A stretch of 11,129 nucleotides of DNA from JANXVY01 sp031365425 (GCA_031365425.1 JANLYB010000004.1:1-11129); one strand, 5' to 3'; positions 1-6,925 are shown, counted from the first letter of the stretch. Numbers and translations: made by a program. The notes: generated from the letters alone by a model not told the origin.

Positions 1-264
1 TATGTGACGCGGTTTCAGGTTCGCAAATCGTATCTCGACCAATTTAAGCGGCAAGTTGCTGGCGGTCGAGAGCATGAAGAGTACTGGATACCTGCGGAGC
101 AGTTGGACGAATTCAATGCAAATATTGTCGGTCTGATCGAATTGATTGCGACTTATACCGAAAGTGACCGGCTAAAGTTTGAGGATAAGTCGTTGGGTTA
201 CGCTGCGCTAACCCAACCTGCGAGTGAAAAAGTGAAGTGTTGGGTCGCGCGCAAGGGCGCTTGA
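1..264 (+). CDS. ADP-ribosylation/crystallin J1-like protein, C-terminal part (5' end outside window)
   Basis: The reading frame is already open at base 1, so this is the end of a longer gene; an apparent GTG at base 4 is probably internal. The visible 87 codons begin YVTRFQVRKSYLDQF and continue with GGREHEEYWIPAEQLDEFN and NIVGLIELIA. This resembles, from memory, the end of short alphaproteobacterial proteins annotated 'ADP-ribosylation/crystallin J1' (pattern: YVTRF, GG..H.EYWIPAE.L.EFN..IVG.IEVIA). Their biochemical function is not established, and the annotation name does not prove ADP-ribosyl-hydrolase activity. Such proteins normally end soon after the IEVIA segment. Here about 30 more residues follow, and the last 24 or so are encoded by two palindromic repeats (193-269), so the native stop has apparently been lost. 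The gene lies 35 bases upstream of sufC on the same strand and is probably cotranscribed with it. Confidence 0.6.
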   Translation, partial: YVTRFQVRKSYLDQFKRQVAGGREHEEYWIPAEQLDEFNANIVGLIELIATYTESDRLKFEDKSLGYAALTQPASEKVKCWVARKGA

Positions 265-281
265 CCCAACCTACAAGTGAA
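193..281. repeat. Two tandem REP-like palindromes
   Basis: Unit 1 has arms TTGGGTTA (193-200) and TAACCCAA (209-216) around an 8-base loop. Unit 2 has arms TTGGGTC (240-246) and GACCCAA (263-269) with GC-rich sequence between. Each is followed by a near-identical direct repeat, ACCCAACCTGCGAGTGAA at 211-228 and ACCCAACCTACAAGTGAA at 264-281 (16 of 18 identical). Unit 1 matches a motif that I recall as widespread between genes in many proteobacteria. Here the first unit and most of the second lie inside the reading frame of the upstream gene, which stops at 262-264. The pair could also form hairpins in the mRNA just ahead of sufC. Confidence 0.7.
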
Positions 282-299
282 GAAACAGGGATTGAGTGA

Positions 300-1055
300 A
301 TGCTGGAAATTAAGAATTTGCATGTGAAGATTACGGATGATGAGAAGGTCATCTTGAAGGGGTTGAACCTTGTGGTGCCCAAGGGCGAGGTTCATGCGAT
401 CATGGGGCCTAATGGGGCGGGTAAGTCGACGCTTGCGTACGTGCTCGCGGGGCGGCCTGATTATGAGATCACGGACGGCGACATCTTGTGGAATGGCGAG
501 AGCGTTCTGGGGATGGAGCCGGACGAGCGGGCCGCAAAGGGCGTGTTCCTGGCGTTCCAATATCCGATGGAAATTCCTGGTGTGGCAGGGCTGACGTTCT
601 TGCGGACGGCAGCGAATGCCGTGCGCAAGAAGCGCGGGCAGGCTGAGTACACGACTCCGGAGTTCATGAAGATCGTGCGCGACAAAGCGGCGAAGCTCAG
701 CATTGATTACGAGATGCTCAAGCGGCCGGTGAACGTGGGTTTTTCGGGCGGCGAAAAGAAGCGGTCTGAGATTTTGCAGATGGCGATGCTGGAGCCGACG
801 TTGTGCGTGCTGGACGAGACCGATAGCGGGCTCGATATCGACGCGCTGCGGATCGTGGCGGATGGCGTGAATGCGTTGCGGTCGCCGGAGCGGGCGATGC
901 TGGTCATCACGCATTATCAGCGGCTGCTCGTTTATATCGTGCCGGACAAGGTGCATGTGCTGGCGAACGGTGTGATCGTCAAAAGCGGCGGCAAGGATCT
1001 GGCGCGCGAGCTGGAAAAGACCGGCTATGCCGCGTTCGAAGGAAAGGCCGCCTAA
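300..1055 (+). CDS. sufC: Fe-S cluster assembly ATPase SufC
   Basis: This is the cytoplasmic ABC-type ATPase of the SUF system. It binds SufB and SufD and drives the conformational change needed for iron-sulfur cluster assembly. All nucleotide-binding motifs are intact in the 251-residue protein: Walker A GPNGAGKST (residues 36-44), Q-loop Q87 in FQYP, signature FSGGEKKR (148-155), Walker B CVLDETDSGLD (169-179, catalytic Glu173) and H-loop His205 in ITHYQR. The FSGGEKKR and LDETDSGLD forms are characteristic of SufC rather than of transporter ATPases, and no membrane segments are present. The ATG at 300 is preceded by AGGG (287-290) as a modest ribosome-binding site. The stop codon abuts the sufD start directly, which implies cotranscription and translational coupling. 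Length is normal for the family. Confidence 0.97.
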   Translation: MLEIKNLHVKITDDEKVILKGLNLVVPKGEVHAIMGPNGAGKSTLAYVLAGRPDYEITDGDILWNGESVLGMEPDERAAKGVFLAFQYPMEIPGVAGLTFLRTAANAVRKKRGQAEYTTPEFMKIVRDKAAKLSIDYEMLKRPVNVGFSGGEKKRSEILQMAMLEPTLCVLDETDSGLDIDALRIVADGVNALRSPERAMLVITHYQRLLVYIVPDKVHVLANGVIVKSGGKDLARELEKTGYAAFEGKAA

Positions 1056-2360
1056 ATGACGATTGCTGTCATGAAGACGAAGGCCGAGCTTGCGCTGGTC
1101 GAGCAGTTCCAAGGTGCGCTTGCCGCGCTGCCGGGCGGGCCGGATGTGGCACGGACACGGCGCGGGGCAATTGCGGCTTTCGCCGAGTTGGGTTTGCCGC
1201 ACCGGCGGATCGAGGAGTGGAAATACACCGATCTGCGGACGGCGTTGAAGGATCCCGCTCCTCCGCCGTCGGTGACGGATACGGCCAAGCTGACGGTGGG
1301 CGATCTCATCGTGGCGATGGGGCCGTATATGGAGCTTGATGCGCCGCGCATTGTGTTTGTGAACGGGCATTACCGGCGCTCGCTGTCGAATTTGACCGGG
1401 GCGGAGGCGATCCGGGTCGTGCCGCTGAACGAGCATTTCGATACGCTGACGGATACGACGTTTGATGCTGTCTCGGCGTTGAATACGGCGTTTGTGACCG
1501 ACGGAGCGGTGGTTGATATTCCGGCGCGCACACAGCTCGAAAAGCCGTTGCTGCTAGTGTCTCTGGCTGCCGGCAAGGAGGCGCAGTCATCGACGGTACG
1601 CCACAAGATCAAGGTGGGTGCAGAGGCGAAGGCGGTCATCGTCGAGTTGTTTCTGACACTGCAGGGTTCGGCAGTCGAGCAGCATATGAATGCGTTCAGC
1701 GAAGTTGCCGTTGGCGACCGGGCAGAGGTTACGCATGTGAAGGCTGCCAGCGACGGCGGGCGGGCAACGCATTTGTCGAACCTCGTCGTGGGTATGGGTG
1801 CCAACGCCAATTATCGCGGGTTTGCGTTGACGTCCGGGCAAGCGCTGACGCGCAATCAGATCGCGGTGCGGTTCGACGGCGAGGGTTCAAAGCTCGATCT
1901 TTCGGGCGCGTTCCTGGGGCGTGGTGGCGATCACATCGATACGACGCTGACGGTCGATCATGCGGTGCCGCATTGCGAGAGCCGGGAGTTTTTCACCGGT
2001 GTGCTCGATGGCCGGGCGCGCGGGATTTTCCAGGGCAGGGTCATCGTGCGGCCGGACGCGCAGAAGACCGACGGGAAGCAGATGGCGAAAGTCATGATGC
2101 TGTCGCCGGATGCGGAGTTCGACAGCAAGCCAGAGCTTGAGATCTATGCCGACGATGTCGTGTGCGGGCATGGCTCGACGGCGGCGCAGATCGACGAGGA
2201 TCTGTTGTTTTATTGCCAGGCGCGCGGAATTCCGAAAGATCAGGCGCGTGCGTTGCTGGTCGAATCCTTTATCGGTGAAGCGATTGATAGGGTTGAGCAC
2301 GAGGGCGTGCGGGCTGCTCTGGCGCAGACAGCGCGGGAATGGCTGGCAGTTGCGGGTTGA
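1056..2360 (+). CDS. sufD: Fe-S cluster assembly protein SufD
   Basis: SufD is the scaffold partner that, with SufB and SufC, forms the SufBC2D complex where clusters are assembled in the cytoplasm. The 434-residue protein has the typical layout: a helical N-terminal region containing RRIEEWKYTDLR (about 50-61), a central beta-helix core, and a C-terminal SufC-binding helical domain with YCQARGIPKDQARALLVESF (386-405). The motif CGHGST (370-375) places His372 where E. coli SufD has His360, a residue implicated in cluster assembly; Cys370 matches Cys358. The region from GQALTRNQIAVRFDGEG (261-277) to GRVIVRPDAQKTDGKQ (327-342) is typical of the SufBD core family. The ATG at 1056 follows the sufC stop with no gap and has AAGGAAAGG (1039-1047) upstream. 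A second ATG at 1071 is a less likely start. Confidence 0.95.
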   Translation: MTIAVMKTKAELALVEQFQGALAALPGGPDVARTRRGAIAAFAELGLPHRRIEEWKYTDLRTALKDPAPPPSVTDTAKLTVGDLIVAMGPYMELDAPRIVFVNGHYRRSLSNLTGAEAIRVVPLNEHFDTLTDTTFDAVSALNTAFVTDGAVVDIPARTQLEKPLLLVSLAAGKEAQSSTVRHKIKVGAEAKAVIVELFLTLQGSAVEQHMNAFSEVAVGDRAEVTHVKAASDGGRATHLSNLVVGMGANANYRGFALTSGQALTRNQIAVRFDGEGSKLDLSGAFLGRGGDHIDTTLTVDHAVPHCESREFFTGVLDGRARGIFQGRVIVRPDAQKTDGKQMAKVMMLSPDAEFDSKPELEIYADDVVCGHGSTAAQIDEDLLFYCQARGIPKDQARALLVESFIGEAIDRVEHEGVRAALAQTAREWLAVAG

Positions 2361-2382
2361 GGTGGTGCGGGCTGCTGGGTTT

Positions 2383-2496
2383 CTTCTCCCCCTGAGGAGA
2401 AGATGCCCGAAGGGCAGATGAGGGGTGCCTTCACTTTCTCAGCCCTGCGACTCAAGTACCCCTCACCCTAACCCTCTCCCCAGGGGGAGAGGGGAC
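2383..2496. repeat. Compound palindromic intergenic element between sufD and sufS
   Basis: The 186-base sufD-sufS gap contains several nested inverted repeats. These are CTTCTCC/GGAGAAG (2383-2389 with 2396-2402), TGCCC/GGGCA (2404-2408 with 2412-2416), TGAGGGGT/ACCCCTCA (2419-2426 with 2458-2465), and a perfect 10-base pair CCCTCTCCCC/GGGGAGAGGG (2472-2481 with 2484-2493). The block including 'CCCCTCACCCTAACCCTCTCC' like sequence resembles short interspersed elements I recall as frequent between genes in rhizobia and relatives. It lacks a following T-tract, so it is more likely a repeat that folds in the mRNA than a classical terminator. It could still protect or separate the upstream and downstream transcripts. 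Confidence 0.75.
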
Positions 2497-2546
2497 AAGT
2501 GACGCCGCAGACCTAGACCGAGGACTTAAGAAAGTTAGAGCACGGT

Positions 2547-3788
2547 ATGGCGATGGACACTTCTGCTGCTGGATATGACGTCGAGCGGATACGGGCGGAT
2601 TTTCCGATCCTGTACCGGCAGGTGCATGGCAAGCCGCTGGTTTATCTCGACAACGGAGCGTCGGCGCAGAAGCCGCGTCAGGTGCTTGAGGCGATGGATC
2701 ATACCTATCGCTTCGAATATGCCAACGTTCATCGCGGGTTGCACTATCTGTCCAACACGGCGACGGCGAAGTTCGAGGACGCGCGCGAGGTCACGCGGCG
2801 GTTCTTGAATGCGGGCAGCGTGGACGAGATCGTGTTTACGCGGAATGCGACGGCGGCGATTAATCTCGTGGCGCAGAGCTTCGGCGGCCTGGTGATCGGC
2901 GAGGGCGACGAAATCGTGTTGTCGATCATGGAGCATCACGCGAATATCGTGCCGTGGCACTACCATCGCGAGCGGCGCGGGGCTGTCCTCAAGTGGACGC
3001 CGATGGATGACAACGGCGAACTGCTGCTTGATGAGTTCGAACGGCTGCTGACGCCGCGCACGAAGATCGTGGCGATCACGCACATGTCCAACGTGCTGGG
3101 GACGATCAATCCGATCAAGGAGATCGTAAAGATTGCTCATGCTCGGGGAATTCCGGTGCTGGTCGATGGCAGTCAGTCGGCGGCGCATATGCCCATCGAC
3201 GTGCGGGATCTCGACTGCGATTTCTTTGTGTTCACCGGGCACAAGACGTATGGGCCGACCGGGATCGGCGTGCTGTACGCCAAGAAGCGGCATCTTGACG
3301 CGATGCCGCCTTACGAGGGCGGCGGAGAGATGATCGACAAAGTGACGGTGGATGCGATCACTTATAATCAGCCGCCGCACCGGTTCGAGGCGGGAACGCC
3401 GGCCATTGTCGAGGCCATTGGGCTAGGGGCTGCGCTGACCTACATGATGCAGGTCGGGCGTGACAAGATCGCCGCGCATGAGACTACGATCGGGAACTAT
3501 GCGCAGGAGCGGCTTAGTGAATTGAATTGGTTGAAGATCCATGGGACGGCTAGGGCTAAGGGGGCGATTATCGCTTTCAGCGTCGATGGATTGCATCCCC
3601 ATGATATTGCGACCATTATCGACCGGTCCGGGATTGCGGTGCGCGCGGGGCATCACTGTGCGCAGCCGTTGATGGAGCGGCTTGGTGTATCGGCGACGTG
3701 CCGGGCATCGTTTGCTATGTATTCGACGCGCGGTGAAGTGGATGCCCTGGTCGATGGGTTGAAGCGGGCGCATGAATTGTTCACCTGA
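2547..3788 (+). CDS. sufS: Cysteine desulfurase SufS (group II, PLP-dependent)
   Basis: SufS removes sulfur from L-cysteine, giving alanine and an enzyme-bound persulfide that is passed on (usually via SufE or SufU) to the SufBCD scaffold. The 413-residue length is normal. Visible active-site elements are the PLP-stacking His130 in IMEHHANIVPW, Asp207 in VDGSQ (cofactor contact), Lys233 in TGHKTYGPTG (Schiff-base lysine, matching E. coli Lys226), catalytic Cys371 in RAGHHCAQPLM (matching Cys364) and Arg386 in ATCRASFAMY (substrate carboxylate, matching Arg379). The RAGHHCAQP loop marks the SufS/group II type rather than IscS. The start is uncertain: ATG 2547 has only a weak upstream site, and ATG 2553 in the same frame is also possible. 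No sufE is visible in the window. Confidence 0.96.
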   Translation: MAMDTSAAGYDVERIRADFPILYRQVHGKPLVYLDNGASAQKPRQVLEAMDHTYRFEYANVHRGLHYLSNTATAKFEDAREVTRRFLNAGSVDEIVFTRNATAAINLVAQSFGGLVIGEGDEIVLSIMEHHANIVPWHYHRERRGAVLKWTPMDDNGELLLDEFERLLTPRTKIVAITHMSNVLGTINPIKEIVKIAHARGIPVLVDGSQSAAHMPIDVRDLDCDFFVFTGHKTYGPTGIGVLYAKKRHLDAMPPYEGGGEMIDKVTVDAITYNQPPHRFEAGTPAIVEAIGLGAALTYMMQVGRDKIAAHETTIGNYAQERLSELNWLKIHGTARAKGAIIAFSVDGLHPHDIATIIDRSGIAVRAGHHCAQPLMERLGVSATCRASFAMYSTRGEVDALVDGLKRAHELFT

Positions 3789-3819
3789 ATTGTTGACCTG
3801 GGGCCCTTGAAGCCTCGTG

Positions 3820-3823
3820 GGAG
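3820..3823 (+). promoter_or_regulatory. Ribosome-binding site deciding the sufT start
   Basis: GGAG within GGGAGAGA lies 8 bases before ATG 3832. An in-frame GTG at 3817 overlaps this site and would leave it unused, so ATG 3832 is the preferred start. Confidence 0.65.
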
Positions 3824-3831
3824 AGACGCAA

Positions 3832-4263
3832 ATGGATACGAAGACTCTAGCGGATGCCGAGGCTGCGACGCTTGCAGTCGCTGACGATGCCGCAACTCAG
3901 GTTGCGCCGGCGGATGGTGCCGTCGTCGAGAAGGCGTCAGCGCTTCCCGAGGAAGAAATCGAGCGGATGACGGCGGATATCATCGCCGCGCTGAAGACGG
4001 TGTACGACCCGGAAATTCCCTCCGACATTTATGAACTTGGGTTGATTTACCGGATCGACATCGAGGACGACCGGAGCGTGGGGGTCGAGATGACGCTGAC
4101 GTCGCCGGGGTGCCCGGTGGCCGCCGAGATGCCGGGGTGGGTGCAGAATGCGGTCAATACCGTCGCCGGTGTGCGCGAGACGAAGGTCAATCTTGTTTTC
4201 GATCCGCCGTGGCATCAGGGGCGGATGTCGGACGAGGCACGGCTGGCGTTGAATATGTTTTGA
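3832..4263 (+). CDS. sufT: SufT-like Fe-S maturation protein (DUF59/MIP18 family)
   Basis: This is a DUF59 (MIP18-like) protein of the SUF-associated type, implicated in iron-sulfur protein maturation in the cytoplasm; the exact reaction is not settled. The 143-residue protein has an Ala/Asp-rich, probably disordered N-terminal stretch (about 1-38). The DUF59 domain follows: YDPEIPSDIYELGLIYRI (58-75), TLTSPGCPVAAEMPGWV (89-104) with the conserved Cys94, and a C-terminal DPPWHQGRMSDEAR (124-137), a hallmark of SUF-linked members. It starts 43 bases after the sufS stop and precedes sufA, the usual operon position in alphaproteobacteria. Apart from the extended N-terminus nothing is unusual. 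Confidence 0.92.
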   Translation: MDTKTLADAEAATLAVADDAATQVAPADGAVVEKASALPEEEIERMTADIIAALKTVYDPEIPSDIYELGLIYRIDIEDDRSVGVEMTLTSPGCPVAAEMPGWVQNAVNTVAGVRETKVNLVFDPPWHQGRMSDEARLALNMF

Positions 4264-4280
4264 GGTGGTTTAACGACCTC
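4262..4280. promoter_or_regulatory. Short inverted repeat overlapping the sufT stop
   Basis: GAGGTGGTTTAACGACCTC is a 19-base dyad with one G-G mismatch per half and a central T. It overlaps the sufT stop codon and is followed by TCTTG. It could be a weak attenuator or an operator for separate expression of sufA, which lies 99 bases further on; neither is demonstrated. Confidence 0.3.
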
Positions 4281-4378
4281 TCTTGAACAGAAATGCGAAC
4301 GGGCCAAGTATCTGTTAGGTTTTCTGCTCGTCTCGCGGACCTTCACTCCGCGCCGGCATAGACAAGGATCTGCATCGC

Positions 4379-4771
4379 ATGACCGTCCAGACACCTCGCC
4401 GTCCCAAGCCACAGGTTATGACGTTGACGCCGGCGGCGGTGGCGCGGCTGAAGGCTGTGATGGCCAGCAAGGGCGAGGCTGTTGCGGGGCTCAAGATTGG
4501 CCTGAAGAAGGGCGGCTGCGCGGGGATGGAGTACACCATGACCTGGGCCGACAAGGTCGATAAGTTCGACGAGGTGATTGAGGTCGAGGGTGCGCGGGTC
4601 ATCATCGACCCGCAGGCGGTGCTGTATCTGCTGGGGACGGAGATGGACTACAAGACCGACAAGCTCGCCTCGCAGTTCGTATTTAACAATCCGAACCAGA
4701 AGAGCGCCTGCGGGTGCGGGGAAAGCGTCAATCTCGTGCCCGCGTCGAAGGATACGCTTACGGCGGAGTGA
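4379..4771 (+). CDS. sufA: A-type iron-sulfur carrier SufA
   Basis: This is an A-type carrier (HesB/IscA family, about 110-130 residues) that accepts iron-sulfur clusters from the SufBCD scaffold and delivers them to target proteins. The 130-residue protein carries the three invariant cysteines: Cys47 in LKKGGCAGMEY, and Cys111 and Cys113 in SACGCGESVNL. TPAAVARLK (17-25) is the usual N-terminal family motif, and a short basic leader (PRRPKPQ) precedes it. ATG 4379 has AAGGA (4364-4368) upstream at a 10-base distance. It is the last gene of the SUF run, separated from sufT by a 115-base gap that might hold its own promoter, although I see only weak candidates. It ends 17 bases before the stop of the convergent DUF4112 gene. 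Confidence 0.95.
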   Translation: MTVQTPRRPKPQVMTLTPAAVARLKAVMASKGEAVAGLKIGLKKGGCAGMEYTMTWADKVDKFDEVIEVEGARVIIDPQAVLYLLGTEMDYKTDKLASQFVFNNPNQKSACGCGESVNLVPASKDTLTAE

Positions 4772-4788
4772 GGGGCGCAGGCGCTTGT

Positions 4789-5223
4789 TCAATCGCGGAT
4801 GGCGTGACCTTCGATGATGGGGCCGGATGCGCCGGAGCGTATTACGTGGCCGTGTTTGGTTAGGTGCGCTTTTAGTAGCGCCAAATTTTTCATGTTGGCA
4901 CGGAAGAAGACGTCGAAAGCGTCGCCTGCGAACGGGATGCTGCCCACCGCAGTATCAAGCAGAGAATTACCGATCATGCGTGCGATGGTGAGGTGGGATA
5001 CGCCAAGTTTGCGCGCTTCCCAAATAATGTAGCTCGATACGGCTTGAGAAAGTAGATCACCGACGACGGGGACGAGACCGATAATGGCGTCCAAGCCCAT
5101 TCGCGTGTTCGTGCCCGGGATGGTGAACGCGCTGTCCATCAGTTTGGAAAGGACTTCGATACGGGCCACCGACGCTTCCACGTTGGGATCGATGTATCGT
5201 TCGGCGCGACTCGTGGTGCTCAT
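4789..5223 (-). CDS. DUF4112 family protein
   Basis: The 144-residue protein matches the DUF4112 pattern: LSKLMDSAFTIPGTNTRMGLD (25-45), GLVPVVGDLL (49-58), SSYIIWEARKLGV (63-75), RMIGNSLLDTAVGSIPFAGDAFD (82-104) and FFRANMKNLALL (106-117). Function is unknown for the family. The two G-x-x-P-x-x-GD segments (49-56 and 94-101) look like an internal repeat and lie in hydrophobic stretches, so the protein may associate with the membrane. The last 25 residues are Gly/His-rich and poorly conserved in appearance. ATG 5223 was chosen over an in-frame TTG at 5238, because a likely promoter sits immediately upstream (5239-5266) and would leave the TTG outside the transcript. It runs convergently into sufA and divergently from the hydrolase gene. 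Confidence 0.85.
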   Translation of the reverse strand: MSTTSRAERYIDPNVEASVARIEVLSKLMDSAFTIPGTNTRMGLDAIIGLVPVVGDLLSQAVSSYIIWEARKLGVSHLTIARMIGNSLLDTAVGSIPFAGDAFDVFFRANMKNLALLKAHLTKHGHVIRSGASGPIIEGHAIRD

Positions 5224-5238
5224 GCGGCTAACTTTCAA

Positions 5239-5266
5239 ATTTTATTCGAGGCAGCTTAGAGTTCAA
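5239..5266 (-). promoter_or_regulatory. Candidate sigma-70 promoter for the DUF4112 gene
   Basis: Read on the - strand: TTGAAC (-35, 5266-5261), a 16-base spacer and TAAAAT (-10, 5244-5239; 5 of 6 to consensus). Transcription would start around 5232, leaving an untranslated leader of only about 9 bases before ATG 5223 and no good ribosome-binding site. Confidence 0.35.
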
Positions 5267-5343
5267 CGCTGCGTAGACATGGGGGTTCCTGGCTCGAGCA
5301 CAACGCACGAAATTGATTGCATTGGGATGCCTCATGGTTGCCG

Positions 5344-5371
5344 TTGAGCGGTCGTAAAATACCTTTACAAT
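5344..5371 (+). promoter_or_regulatory. Candidate sigma-70 promoter for the YiiX-like gene
   Basis: TTGAGC (5344-5349), a 16-base spacer and TACAAT (5366-5371, 5 of 6 to consensus). It is placed correctly in the divergent intergenic region; transcription would start near 5378, about 36 bases before ATG 5414. Confidence 0.45.
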
Positions 5372-5404
5372 CGGCGAACGGGATTTTTTGATATGTTGCC
5401 GGTT

Positions 5405-5410
5405 GGAGGG
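5405..5410 (+). promoter_or_regulatory. Ribosome-binding site deciding the YiiX-like start
   Basis: GGAGGG, 3 bases before ATG 5414. The upstream in-frame ATG at 5393 has only a T-run in front of it and no such site. Confidence 0.6.
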
Positions 5411-5413
5411 ATC

Positions 5414-6787
5414 ATGGGTGGTGATGGTGCCATGCGTACGATGGCGGACGACGTGGCGGAGATGCGGGTGCTGGCTGAGGCGCCGGTGGTGTCGGAGGCC
5501 CAGCTCAAAGCCAATCTGGCAACGATCTACAAGGGTCTCTTTCTCGCTGATCTGACGCGCTACGATGTCGCCGGGCAGCGCAAAACGGCGACCCAAGCTA
5601 TGCAGAGTTTGTTCGAGTTGCGGCTCGGCTTGCGCAACCGGATTGCCGATTGGGAAAAGCGCGGGTTCATGACGCGCGACGTCCAGAAGGCGTTGCGGGA
5701 TGTGTTCCGGGTCACGCGGTACGCCTGCGATATGATAGGCGAAATCAATACCGGACATGACCGGTTGCCGGAGGGCTCGAAGCCGCGGCGCGGGTTTACC
5801 GGCGCAGACGCCAACGTGCTGGTCAATCCGGCTTATCAGACGGGCGCGGATTTGCCGTTCCAGGCAGGGGACATTCTGCTGGTGCGCGGGCAGGCGCACA
5901 ACAGCGCGGCGATCGCGCGTATCGGCGACATCGACAGCCAGTTCAGCCATGTGGGCATCGTCTATGCGGACGCGGATGGCGGTTTGCACAAGGTCGAAGC
6001 GCTGATCGAGGCAGGTTCGGTTGTCACGCCATTGGAAAAGGCGCTCGATCATGGGCTGGGGCGGGCGGTGCTGTTGCGCCATCGCGACAGTGCGCTGGCG
6101 GCTCGCGCGGCTCATGCGATCCACGGCCATGTCAGCAAGCGGCGGATGCGCCGGATCTGGTATGATTTTTCGATGGCGCTCGAAGGTTATAAGACTCTGT
6201 ATTGCTCGAAGCTGGTGCGGCTGGCTTTTCTCATGGGTAGCAAAGGCGATGTTTCGCTGCCGGCTTATACGACGCGGCTCGATATGAAGAACCGGGATTT
6301 TCTGGACCGGGTGGGTGTTTCGGCCGTCGAAACATTTGCGCCGGGCGATCTGGAGATTGATCCGCGTTTTGATGTGGTGGCGGAATGGGCCGATTATCGC
6401 GTCACGCCGAGTTTGCGCAATCAGGATATGATTGCAACCAAGCTGTTCGAGTTCATGGAAGATCACAATTATAAGTTTGAAGAAGATGCCACGATCCGCC
6501 TGATTGGATGGCTTGGCCGGCTTTCGGCGCATTTGTCTGAAGACGCGAAGGATATGATCGCCGATGTGGTGCCAAAGGTGCCGCCCAACATGAGCCGCAA
6601 GACGATTGCGGTCATCGCGATGCTGCACAAGACGGCGCAGCCGCTGTTGGAGAAACTGCAGGAGATCGAGCAGGCCGAGATTGCCCGCACCGGGCATCCA
6701 CCGCATCCACGCGATACGCTGGCCTATCTCGATGAGGTCCGGCGCGTGTCGGGCGATCGGATCGGGTATCTCGTGGCGGGGAAATAG
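5414..6787 (+). CDS. YiiX/YebB-like NlpC/P60-type cysteine hydrolase with extra N- and C-terminal regions
   Basis: The centre of this 457-residue protein matches the YiiX/YebB-like branch of the NlpC/P60 papain-like fold. It shows AGDILLVRGQ (151-160), SQFSHVGIVY (175-184) with the likely catalytic His179, KVEALIEAG (193-201) and TLYCSKLVRLAF (261-272) with the likely nucleophile Cys264. The order (His before Cys) is the circularly permuted arrangement of this branch. Members may cleave amide or thioester bonds; the substrate here is unknown. About 150 residues precede the domain (charged, helical, including QSLFELRLGLRNRI at 64-77) and about 170 follow it (helical, including ATIRLIGWLGRLSAHLSEDAKD at 359-380). 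No signal peptide or lipobox is seen, so a cytoplasmic location is inferred. It has its own candidate promoter and no obvious operon partner. The domain call is fairly secure, the function open. Confidence 0.75.
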   Translation: MGGDGAMRTMADDVAEMRVLAEAPVVSEAQLKANLATIYKGLFLADLTRYDVAGQRKTATQAMQSLFELRLGLRNRIADWEKRGFMTRDVQKALRDVFRVTRYACDMIGEINTGHDRLPEGSKPRRGFTGADANVLVNPAYQTGADLPFQAGDILLVRGQAHNSAAIARIGDIDSQFSHVGIVYADADGGLHKVEALIEAGSVVTPLEKALDHGLGRAVLLRHRDSALAARAAHAIHGHVSKRRMRRIWYDFSMALEGYKTLYCSKLVRLAFLMGSKGDVSLPAYTTRLDMKNRDFLDRVGVSAVETFAPGDLEIDPRFDVVAEWADYRVTPSLRNQDMIATKLFEFMEDHNYKFEEDATIRLIGWLGRLSAHLSEDAKDMIADVVPKVPPNMSRKTIAVIAMLHKTAQPLLEKLQEIEQAEIARTGHPPHPRDTLAYLDEVRRVSGDRIGYLVAGK

Positions 6788-6799
6788 GCTTTTCAAGTC

Positions 6800-6812
6800 A
6801 CAACAGTGTTGT
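6800..6812. promoter_or_regulatory. Perfect 13-base palindrome upstream of the aquaporin gene
   Basis: ACAACAGTGTTGT, two 6-base arms around a central G, lies 12 bases after the hydrolase stop and 113 bases before the aquaporin start. Size and symmetry would suit a dimeric repressor, but no regulator is identified and a chance occurrence cannot be excluded. Confidence 0.25.
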
Positions 6813-6925
6813 TCAGTTCTCCGATAGTTGGTGTGGACGAATCGTGTTTTTGTCCCCATCGCCGCACGTAAATACTACGAATGGTGCATGCGGATCATCA
6901 ACGGCTTCGAAATGGGGAGAACGCA

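Noticed and set aside
198..1436. Long - strand open frame (412 codons) opposite sufC and sufD
   Set aside because: It is antisense to two secure genes, rich in Arg/His/Pro as expected of a frame shadow in G+C-rich DNA, and shows no protein motif.
2535..3380. 281-codon - strand open frame opposite sufS
   Set aside because: Antisense to an enzyme with all catalytic residues intact; no independent evidence of coding.
4283..4311. TTGAAC and AAGTAT, 17 bases apart, as a promoter for sufA
   Set aside because: The -10 element matches only 3 of 6 consensus bases; too weak to list as a feature.
4775..4784. GCGC-AG-GCGC as a terminator between sufA and the DUF4112 gene
   Set aside because: The arms are only 4 bases with a 2-base loop, too short to form a stable terminator hairpin.
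5228..6859. 543-codon - strand open frame opposite the YiiX-like gene
   Set aside because: Composition is shadow-like (Arg, His, Gln rich), there is no family motif, and the + strand has a recognisable domain with promoter and ribosome-binding site.
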